DNA from: SKKL01 sp046543225
GTDB taxonomy: Bacteria > Actinomycetota > Acidimicrobiia > Acidimicrobiales > SKKL01
Direction: 5' to 3'
Assembly: GCA_046543225.1 (NCBI GenBank)
Contig: JBKGZW010000160.1
Location: 1-6,148 of the forward strand
DNA: 6,148 bases
The notes beneath the pieces are model-generated. The model was not told where the DNA came from, made no database searches, and was given only the letters and a program-made list of their open reading frames with translations. The translations under genes were made by a program, and so were the position numbers. Below, piece after piece: positions 1-4,508 of the stretch. Position 1 is the stretch's first letter; each line of letters opens with the position of its first letter.

Positions 1-468
1 GACGTTGCCGAACCCGGCGCCGACGAGCTCCGCCTCGGCCGCCGCCGAGTGGGTGAAGTCGTCGAGGCCCACGAGGTGGGCGAAGAAGGTGGTGTACTGC
101 TGGTCGGGCAGACGGACCCGGAGGCGGTTGCCGGCGCCGTTGACCGACAGGCAGTCGTAGCCGGAGACCTGGTTGTCGAGCGCTCCCGGGTCGCCGTCGC
201 AGCTGTTGAAGTCGAGGGACCCCGGCGCCACCCCGAGCGTCTTCTCGGCGTACTCGATCGCCTCGGCGGCAGCCACCGAGGTGGTGGGCAGCTCACGCAC
301 CCCGGCCAAGGCGCCCATGTCGGCACCGGACTGATCCTGGCGGCGTTCGTTGTAGAGCCCGCCCAGGTCGACCGCCAGTGCCGAGAAGGCCATGAGGGTG
401 ACCAGCATCAGCGCGGCCACCACGAGCACGAACCCATCGTCGTTGCGTCGGAACCGGTTCATGTGCAT
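1..468 (-). CDS. TadG-like Flp pilus-assembly protein, N-terminal part (3' end beyond window)
   Basis: The visible 156 residues begin with a short basic stretch (RFRRNDDG) and one hydrophobic segment (about residues 13-32). The motif ALAVDLGGLYNERRQDQSGA and then ADMGALAG follow. This is the typical N-terminus of the Tad/TadG-like family (membrane anchor, 'D.G.ly..r...Q.aaDaaALAGA'). Such proteins sit in the cytoplasmic membrane with the bulk outside and help assemble Flp/Tad pili. Two cysteines, C90 and C106, could form an external disulfide. Unlike the upstream TadE-like protein, there is no Glu five residues after the Gly that precedes the hydrophobic segment, so pseudopilin-type cleavage is not expected. 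The frame is open to base 1, so the C-terminus is missing. Two starts are possible: ATG at 468, with GAGGGG five bases upstream, and ATG at 462, which forms an ATGA overlap with the tadE stop. The first has the better RBS spacing. The family call is firm; the exact role is inferred. Confidence 0.85.
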   Translation of the reverse strand, partial: MHMNRFRRNDDGFVLVVAALMLVTLMAFSALAVDLGGLYNERRQDQSGADMGALAGVRELPTTSVAAAEAIEYAEKTLGVAPGSLDFNSCDGDPGALDNQVSGYDCLSVNGAGNRLRVRLPDQQYTTFFAHLVGLDDFTHSAAAEAELVGAGFGNV

Positions 469-944
469 GCCTGCCCCTCAGGTGCGGTTTCGGTCCAGGT
501 CGCGTCCTGTTCGATTCGAGCATTCACCGACGAGGACAGTTCGGTGTCGCCGAGGGCGAAGTCCACGAACCCGGTCAAGGTCTCCGCGGGGCGGGTGACC
601 GTGACCACCAGCTCCTCGCCCGAGCTGGCCCCACCGGGCAGCGTCAACGCCACCATGACGTCGGGGTTGGCGTCCATCCGCTCGCAGATCTCGTCGACGA
701 TCGCGCCGGTCTGGTCGCTCTCTTCGGATGCGTAGTTCACCGCTGCCAGCCGAGCGCCTTCGCGGGCGCCGTGGCGCACGTCGAGGTGCTGACCGAACAC
801 CCAACCGAAGTCGATGGTGGCGAAGATGATCAGGAACAGCACCGGCGCGATCAGCGCGAACTCGACCAGCACCGCGCCGCGGTCGTCACGGGAACGGCGG
901 CGCCGCGGGGATCGTTCGGATTGGGTGCCTGGGTGGCGTGACAT
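459..944 (-). CDS. TadE-like pseudopilin
   Basis: This 161-residue protein has an Arg-rich leader (residues 11-22, many Arg), then DRGAVLVEFALIAPVLFLII, the hallmark of TadE-like proteins. Gly23 followed by AVLVE places a Glu (E28) at +5, as in type IV pseudopilins processed by a Tad prepilin peptidase. The single transmembrane helix covers about residues 24-44 and ends in the family-typical T.DFG (43-47). The remainder, rich in beta-type sequence, would lie outside the membrane. TadE acts as a minor pilin needed for Flp pilus assembly or surface attachment. The ATG at 944 is supported by AGGA eight bases upstream. The stop overlaps the start of the following TadG-like gene, indicating translational coupling. 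No Flp pilin, TadA ATPase or TadB/C gene is visible; if present locally they must lie to the left. Confident in family, less so in which pilus system it serves. Confidence 0.92.
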   Translation of the reverse strand: MSRHPGTQSERSPRRRRSRDDRGAVLVEFALIAPVLFLIIFATIDFGWVFGQHLDVRHGAREGARLAAVNYASEESDQTGAIVDEICERMDANPDVMVALTLPGGASSGEELVVTVTRPAETLTGFVDFALGDTELSSSVNARIEQDATWTETAPEGQACT

Positions 945-1129
945 CGTGGCGTTCCTGTCTTCCCTCGCCGGACTCGAGAGCGAGCCCGTTCACCCAAGCG
1001 ATCGACTGGCCGCGACCCCGAGATATGGGCCGATTGGCTCATTTGGCCAGGCCAGAGTCAAGATATCGGTCAGACATCGAGATCCGCGCCGTACCAGCTC
1101 GCACAACCACGCGGAGCGGCCGAAGCCGG
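945..1129 (-). promoter_or_regulatory. Gap upstream of the tadE-tadG pair, probable promoter region
   Basis: This 185 bp stretch separates the helicase stop from the TadE start and shows no credible gene. It has a locally AT-richer core (about 1021-1070). Read on the minus strand, the core holds TTGACT (1061-1056), a good -35 match, but no good -10 at 16-19 bp. An 11 bp palindrome TGGCCAGGCCA (1044-1054) lies inside, and ATATCT occurs on both sides of it on the minus strand. A regulated promoter for the pilus operon is plausible here, but the exact elements are not resolved. The RBS AGGA lies at about 953-956. Confidence 0.35.
1117..1128 (-). terminator. Short UUCG-loop hairpin just after the helicase stop
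   Basis: On the minus strand CGGC-TTCG-GCCG follows the helicase TGA by one base. It forms a 4 bp GC stem closed by the very stable cUUCGg tetraloop. There is no T-run after it, so it is not a classical intrinsic terminator. It may protect the mRNA 3' end or pause RNA polymerase. A chance hairpin is possible in such GC-rich DNA. Confidence 0.25.
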
Positions 1130-2296
1130 TCAGGCGTGCACCGCGGTGGGGTCCCAGGCGACGAGGTCGGCCAGGCGCGGATCGTTCGAGAACATCTCGA
1201 CGATGGGGAGGTTGAGGCCGACCCGCTTCTGGAGCCGCTTCACCTCGAGCTCTTCGTCCCACAGCACCAGGGTGACCACCAGACCCGCCGAGCCGGCGCG
1301 AGCGGTGCGTCCCGAACGGTGCAGGTAGGTCTTGTGGTCCTCGGGCGGGTCGTAGTGCACCACGACATCGACGTCGTCGACGTGGATCCCACGAGCCGCG
1401 ACGTCGGTGGCCACCAGCGCCACGAGCTTGCCCTCCTGGAAGTCAGACAGCGCCCGCTCGCGGGCCACCTGGCGAAGATCGCCGTGGATGGGGGCGACCT
1501 TGACGCCCTCCTTCTGCAGCGCCTCGGCCAGGCGGTCGGCCCCCCGCTTGGTGCGGCTGAACAACAGGGTGCGCGAGGACGACCGGGCGATGGACGCCGC
1601 CACCTTGGCCTTGTCCATCTGGTGGACCTGGATGAAGCGGTGCTCCATCCGATCGACCGACTCGGCCTCGGCCGCGACCGAGTGCACGACGGGATCGGTC
1701 TGGTACCGCTGGATCAGCCCGTCGACCGCCCCGTCGAGGGTGGCGGAGAACAACAGGGTCTGGTCGACCGACTTGGCGTGGCGCAGCACCCACTCGACCT
1801 GGGGCATGAACCCCATGTCGGCCATGCGGTCGGCCTCGTCGATGACGATGTGGGTGACCGCGGCGACGGTGACCTCGCCCCGCTCGATGAGATCGATCAT
1901 GCGCCCGGGAGTGGCGATGACCAGATCGACACCCTTCTTCAGCTTGCGGATCTGCTTGTCGATGTCGGAGCCGCCGTAGATGGCGGTGACGTTCAACCCT
2001 CGGGTGGCGGCCAGCGCGTCGAGCTCGTCGCGGACCTGCACGGCCAGCTCGCGGGTCGGCACCAGGGCGATGCCGGTGGGGCGGCCCGGCTCGGCCTTGC
2101 CGAGCTGTTCGATGACCGGGATGCCAAAGGCCAGGGTCTTGCCCGACCCGGTCTTGGCCTTACCGCAGATGTCGCGGCCGGCCAGACCGTCGGGGATGGC
2201 CATGGCCTGGATGGGAAAGGCGGTGGTGATCCCGCGCTCGGCGAGCGCGTCGCAGAGGTCGGCCGAGACGCCGAGTGAAGAGAAGGTGGGTGGCAC
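1130..2296 (-). CDS. DEAD-box ATP-dependent RNA helicase
   Basis: A compact two-RecA-domain RNA helicase that unwinds short RNA duplexes using ATP, likely in ribosome assembly or mRNA turnover in the cytoplasm. Numbered from the start chosen here (388 residues), the motifs are all present in order: Q motif FPIQ 27-30, motif I AKTGSGKT 47-54, Ia PTRELA 80-85, Ib TPGR 129-132, II DEAD 153-156, III SAT 184-186, V ATDVAARG 296-303, VI HRSGRTARAG 326-335. It ends about 50 residues after motif VI, so it lacks the long basic or RNA-binding C-terminal extension of CsdA/DbpA/RhlE relatives. The longest frame begins at GTG 2323. I prefer GTG 2296, because GGAG lies five bases upstream and PPTFSSLGV is where family members begin. 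In addition, the nine extra codons are poor in G/C third bases and the GTG at 2323 lies inside a hairpin. Function is clear; the specific RNA target is unknown. Confidence 0.95.
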   Translation of the reverse strand: MPPTFSSLGVSADLCDALAERGITTAFPIQAMAIPDGLAGRDICGKAKTGSGKTLAFGIPVIEQLGKAEPGRPTGIALVPTRELAVQVRDELDALAATRGLNVTAIYGGSDIDKQIRKLKKGVDLVIATPGRMIDLIERGEVTVAAVTHIVIDEADRMADMGFMPQVEWVLRHAKSVDQTLLFSATLDGAVDGLIQRYQTDPVVHSVAAEAESVDRMEHRFIQVHQMDKAKVAASIARSSSRTLLFSRTKRGADRLAEALQKEGVKVAPIHGDLRQVARERALSDFQEGKLVALVATDVAARGIHVDDVDVVVHYDPPEDHKTYLHRSGRTARAGSAGLVVTLVLWDEELEVKRLQKRVGLNLPIVEMFSNDPRLADLVAWDPTAVHA

Positions 2297-2457
2297 GGAT
2301 GCTCCAGACAGGTACAGGGGCACTCGCCCCTCGGATGAAGACTCGAAGTGGGCCTTCTACCGAGCGGACGGGCGACACACTGGCCCGCGATGGAGATGGC
2401 CCTGGAGGGCGACCGACAGGCCGCTCCCTCGAACCGTCACCCTAGCCGAACCACGGC
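2297..2457 (-). promoter_or_regulatory. Gap between peroxidase and helicase, possible helicase promoter
   Basis: This 161 bp stretch has no credible gene. On the minus strand a TAGGGT hexamer (2444-2439) matches the actinobacterial TANNNT -10 form and is identical to the hexamer placed before the cyclase gene. No recognisable -35 sits upstream of it. If used, it would give a helicase leader of about 135 bases containing the hairpin at 2316-2331. Weak evidence only. Confidence 0.25.
2316..2331 (-). promoter_or_regulatory. 5' leader hairpin upstream of the helicase start
   Basis: On the minus strand AGGGGC-GAGT-GCCCCT forms a perfect 6 bp stem with a 4-base loop, ending about 19 bases upstream of the preferred GTG at 2296. 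The stem sequesters the GGGG that could serve as an RBS for the alternative GTG at 2323, whose start codon lies in the loop and stem. This favours the shorter protein. It could also be a control or stability element in the helicase leader. Confidence 0.4.
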
Positions 2458-2458
2458 T
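2444..2458 (-). terminator. Small hairpin overlapping the peroxidase stop
   Basis: On the minus strand AGCCG-TGGTT-CGGCT gives a 5 bp stem starting at the last base of the TGA stop of the peroxidase gene. There is no T-tract, so termination is doubtful. It also overlaps the TAGGGT hexamer noted as a possible helicase promoter element. Confidence 0.2.
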
Positions 2459-2949
2459 CAACCAGGCAGATGGGCCTCGATCGCCTCGACCACCGCAGGA
2501 TCGTCGGGCGCGGTGAGGGGCCGGAAGCGCTTCAGCACCTCACCCTCGGGCGACACGAGGAACTTCTCGAAGTTCCAGGCGATGTCGCCCGCCTTGCCCT
2601 CGTCGTCGGGCGTCTTGGTCAGCTCCTGGTAGAGCGGATGGCGGTCCTCGCCGTTGACGTCGATCTTCTCGAACATGGGGAACGTGACCCCGTAGGTGGT
2701 GCTGCAGAAGGTGGCGATCTCCTCGGGGCCGCCAGGCTCCTGCTCGCCGAACTGGTTGCACGGGAAGCCCAGCACCGCGAAGCCCCGATCGGCGTAGCGC
2801 TCGTGGAGCTCCTCGAGCCCGCTGTACTGGGGGGTGAGGCCGCACTTGGACGCCACGTTCACCATCAGGGTCAACTTGCCCTTCTGGTCGGCGAGGCTCG
2901 GCGTGGAGCCACCGTCGAGCGCGTTGATGGGTGTCTCGTACACGGACAT
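2458..2949 (-). CDS. Glutathione peroxidase family protein, probably thioredoxin-dependent
   Basis: A 163-residue cytosolic thiol peroxidase of the GPx fold that reduces hydrogen or lipid hydroperoxides. The catalytic tetrad is visible: C36 in NVASKCGLTPQY, Q70 in GFPCNQFGEQEPG, and W125-N126 in WNFEKFLV. C64 (FPCNQF) and C82 (TFCSTTYGVTFP) are at the positions of the second and third cysteines of plant- and bacteria-type GPx. In those enzymes the third cysteine resolves the sulfenic acid and thioredoxin recycles the disulfide. The peroxidatic residue is Cys, not selenocysteine, since no in-frame TGA occurs there. There is no signal peptide. A longer frame begins at 3036, but the ATG at 2949 has GGGAGG six bases upstream, and SVYETPI is the usual N-terminus. 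It lies 61 bp downstream of the cyclase gene on the same strand and is probably cotranscribed with it. The use of thioredoxin rather than another thiol donor is an inference from family knowledge. Confidence 0.94.
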   Translation of the reverse strand: MSVYETPINALDGGSTPSLADQKGKLTLMVNVASKCGLTPQYSGLEELHERYADRGFAVLGFPCNQFGEQEPGGPEEIATFCSTTYGVTFPMFEKIDVNGEDRHPLYQELTKTPDDEGKAGDIAWNFEKFLVSPEGEVLKRFRPLTAPDDPAVVEAIEAHLPG

Positions 2950-2955
2950 GGGGTC

Positions 2956-2967
2956 CCTCCCGGGAGG
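2956..2967 (-). promoter_or_regulatory. Palindromic ribosome binding site of the peroxidase gene
   Basis: The Shine-Dalgarno GGGAGG (minus strand, spacing six bases to ATG 2949) is the right half of a perfect 12 bp palindrome CCTCCCGGGAGG. In RNA the CCUC half can fold onto GAGG with a CCGG loop and partly hide the site. This RBS decides the start at 2949. Confidence 0.6.
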
Positions 2968-2975
2968 TGGATCGG

Positions 2976-2990
2976 CCGGGCGATGCCCGG
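2976..2990 (-). promoter_or_regulatory. GC hairpin between cyclase and peroxidase genes
   Basis: CCGGGC-ATC-GCCCGG on the minus strand forms up to 6 bp of stem about 20 bases after the cyclase stop and before the peroxidase RBS. No T-run follows, so readthrough is likely. It may act as an intercistronic mRNA stabiliser or attenuator. Confidence 0.3.
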
Positions 2991-3010
2991 GGCGCGCGTG
3001 CGCGATCGAG

Positions 3011-3538
3011 TCAGGAACGAATCGCCTGTAGGTCAACCACCTCGACCGGGCGGTTCATTCCCTTGAGGCTGATGTGCTCGACCGCATCCGGCGGATAGGA
3101 GCGCTCGACCATGTCGACCGGGGCCAGCACCTGGCGCGGACCGGCCAGGTCGCAGAGGCGGGCGGCGATGTTGACCGCCCGCCCGATGTAGTCGTCGCCC
3201 TCGAACAGGATCACGTCGCCGCTGGCCATCCCGGCCCGCAACGGCAGGATGGACCCGCCCTCCTGCATCCGCCGTTCGATCTCGAGCACGGCCTCGACGA
3301 GGGGCTCGGTCTCGATGCTGACGATCATGGCGCCGTCGCCCAACCACTTGGCGACCCGCACGCCGTTGAACCCCGCAACACCACGCACGGCGTTGCGGAA
3401 CAGGGTGAGCACCTCGACCGCCTGCTCGTCGCCCTCGGTGTCGGTGAGGCTGGTGAACCCGGACAGGTCGACGAACGCGAAGCTGCGGCGCACCCGGCGC
3501 CCGGCAGCACCTGGCTGGTAGGGAGAAGGGTCGGTCAC
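3011..3538 (-). CDS. Minimal class III adenylate/guanylate cyclase
   Basis: A 175-residue soluble protein that is almost only a class III cyclase catalytic domain, expected to make cAMP (or cGMP) from the NTP as a homodimer. Both metal-binding aspartates are present: D24 in FVDLSGFT and D68 in AKWLGDG. So are the purine-selecting pair, K64 and D116 (in DDYIG), and the transition-state residues N123 and R127 in GRAVNIAARL. Lys plus Asp is the adenylate-type pair. The C-terminus (ISLKGMNRPVEVVDL) is the usual closing beta strand of the domain. No HAMP, PAS, membrane or other sensor domain is attached; only about 18 basic or loop residues precede the domain. The start is GTG at 3538, which has no Shine-Dalgarno but lies seven bases after a TAGGGT -10 hexamer, fitting a leaderless mRNA. 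It probably heads a unit with the peroxidase gene. Enzymatic competence is inferred from residues, not shown. Confidence 0.92.
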   Translation of the reverse strand: MTDPSPYQPGAAGRRVRRSFAFVDLSGFTSLTDTEGDEQAVEVLTLFRNAVRGVAGFNGVRVAKWLGDGAMIVSIETEPLVEAVLEIERRMQEGGSILPLRAGMASGDVILFEGDDYIGRAVNIAARLCDLAGPRQVLAPVDMVERSYPPDAVEHISLKGMNRPVEVVDLQAIRS

Positions 3539-3545
3539 GGCCCCG

Positions 3546-3551
3546 ACCCTA
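3546..3551 (-). promoter_or_regulatory. Putative -10 element of the cyclase gene (leaderless)
   Basis: TAGGGT on the minus strand fits the actinobacterial TANNNT -10 pattern. Seven bases lie between it and the GTG at 3538, placing the expected transcription start on the start codon. No -35 match is visible at 17-18 bp. Confidence 0.45.
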
Positions 3552-3560
3552 CAGTGGCGC

Positions 3561-3566
3561 TAGCGT
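3561..3566 (+). promoter_or_regulatory. Putative -10 element of the serine hydrolase gene (leaderless or nearly so)
   Basis: TAGCGT on the plus strand fits TANNNT, with nine bases to the ATG at 3576. A start of transcription 7-9 bases downstream would leave a leader of zero to two bases. The only purine-rich string, GAGG at 3570-3573, is two bases from the ATG and too close to act as an RBS. No -35 match is visible. Confidence 0.42.
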
Positions 3567-3575
3567 GCCGAGGCG

Positions 3576-4394
3576 ATGGACCTCTTGTCCCCGATCCACC
3601 AGTGGCCGGTGGATCGCGTCGCCGCCGCGGTGGTGCTCCCCGACGGCCGCATCGACACCGATGGCGACCTCGACACCCGGTTCGAGTGGGCGTCGCTGAC
3701 CAAGCCGCTCGTCGCCGTCGCCGCCCTCGTGGCGGTCGAGGACGAGTCGATCGACCTCGACGAGCCCGCCGGGCCACCGGGGTCCACGGTCCGCCACCTG
3801 CTGGCCCACGCCTCGGGACTCGACACCGACACCGACGAGGTGCTGGCGGACCCGGGCACCCGACGCATCTACTCCAACACCGGGTACGAACAACTCCGAC
3901 TCCTGCTCGAGACCCGCACCGGACTGGGCATCGACGCCTATGTCGCCGAAGCGGTCCTGGCTCCGCTCGACATGTCCTCGACCACCCTGGCCGGACGGGC
4001 CCACACCGGGGCGACCGGCACCATCGGCGACCTGGCCCGGTTCGCTGCCGAGCTCATGGCCCCGACCTCGACTCTCCTCGCCCCCGCCACCCGCGAGCTG
4101 TTGACCACGGTCGCGTTCGCGGGCCTCGAAGGCGTGCTGCCCGGATTCGGGGTGCAACCGCACAACGACTGGGGGCTCGGCCTCGAGCTGGCCGACGACA
4201 AGCATCCGCACTGGTCTCCGACAGAGGCCTCACCCGACACCTTCGGCCACTTCGGACGAGCCGGGTCCCTGCTGTGGGTCGACCCCGAGGTCCCGGTGGC
4301 GCTGGCGGTGCTCGGCGACCGGCCCTTCGACTCGTGGGCACCGCCGCTGTGGCGCGAGCTCGGCTCGGCCGTGATCACCGAGGCCCGAGCATGA
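3576..4394 (+). CDS. Serine hydrolase of the class C beta-lactamase / DD-peptidase fold
   Basis: This 272-residue enzyme carries the three active-site motifs in order: S40-L-T-K43 (nucleophile and general base), Y99-S-N101 in IYSNTGY, and H225-F-G227 in FGHFGRAGS, the HxG variant of the KTG box. HLLAHASGL (74-82) is also typical of this family, which includes esterases, D-aminopeptidases and EstB-like enzymes as well as AmpC. No signal peptide or membrane segment is seen, so a cytoplasmic enzyme is likelier than a periplasmic beta-lactamase. The protein is shorter than most relatives (about 350-400 residues): only 39 residues precede the Ser, and the region between motifs 2 and 3 is compact. 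HxG rather than KTG and the cytoplasmic location point to esterase or amidase activity. The substrate cannot be read from the sequence. The ATG at 3576 has no usable RBS; see the -10 element at 3561. It diverges from the cyclase gene. Confidence 0.9.
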   Translation: MDLLSPIHQWPVDRVAAAVVLPDGRIDTDGDLDTRFEWASLTKPLVAVAALVAVEDESIDLDEPAGPPGSTVRHLLAHASGLDTDTDEVLADPGTRRIYSNTGYEQLRLLLETRTGLGIDAYVAEAVLAPLDMSSTTLAGRAHTGATGTIGDLARFAAELMAPTSTLLAPATRELLTTVAFAGLEGVLPGFGVQPHNDWGLGLELADDKHPHWSPTEASPDTFGHFGRAGSLLWVDPEVPVALAVLGDRPFDSWAPPLWRELGSAVITEARA

Positions 4395-4492
4395 GCCCGG
4401 TCGCGGCGACGAGCACCGACTGTCGAGCACCGAATGTGGCGCGAGTCGTCAACACCGGCTCCGCCCTGCCGATTGGAGCACCGCTGTGGTGA
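4391..4492 (+). CDS. Possible 33-residue reading frame in the spacer, doubtful
   Basis: An ATG overlaps the hydrolase stop (ATGA at 4391-4394) and opens 33 codons ending in TGA at 4490-4492, 16 bases before the phosphotransferase GTG. The arrangement would allow coupled translation from the hydrolase into the spacer. The predicted peptide (starting MSPVAATSTDCR) resembles nothing I recognise and has no membrane segment. Codon composition is less GC-biased than in the neighbours, and no RBS of its own is clear. It may be chance; listed because the position is suggestive. Confidence 0.15.
   Translation: MSPVAATSTDCRAPNVARVVNTGSALPIGAPLW
4410..4433 (+). repeat. Tandem pair of a 10 bp direct repeat in the hydrolase-phosphotransferase spacer
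   Basis: CGAGCACCGA occurs at 4410-4419 and again at 4424-4433. The shorter core GAGCACCG occurs a third time at 4477-4484. The three copies lie within the 114 bp between the hydrolase stop and the phosphotransferase start. They could be protein binding sites or a small duplication; function is not evident. Confidence 0.4.
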
Positions 4493-4496
4493 ACTC

Positions 4497-4501
4497 AGGA
4501 G
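4497..4501 (+). promoter_or_regulatory. Ribosome binding site that fixes the phosphotransferase start
   Basis: AGGAG with seven bases to GTG 4509. The frame is open from an earlier ATG at 4434, but that one has no RBS and would add 25 residues with no family resemblance. Confidence 0.75.
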
Positions 4502-4508
4502 TGGGACG

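Noticed and set aside
49..735. 228-codon plus-strand frame over tadE/tadG
   Set aside because: Antisense to two recognised, overlapping pilus genes; no motif, no RBS of note.
938..2278. 446-codon plus-strand frame opposite the helicase
   Set aside because: Antisense shadow of a gene with every DEAD-box motif; the product has no domain features and is Asp/Gly/His-rich.
2458..3036. Peroxidase starting at 3036 with a 29-residue N-terminal extension
   Set aside because: The extension overlaps the cyclase 3' end, lacks a targeting signal, and the ATG at 2949 has a strong RBS.
3549..4211. 220-codon minus-strand frame opposite the serine hydrolase
   Set aside because: Antisense shadow; SxxK, YxN and HxG on the plus strand show which strand is coding.
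3576..4394. Secreted beta-lactamase
   Set aside because: No signal peptide, short length, and HxG rather than KTG; an esterase- or peptidase-like role is likelier.
3074..4492. Long plus-strand open frame of 472 codons
   Set aside because: It runs antisense through the cyclase and then out of frame through the hydrolase. Its product is Arg/Pro/His-rich low-complexity sequence typical of GC-rich shadow frames. Only its last 33 codons fall outside real genes.
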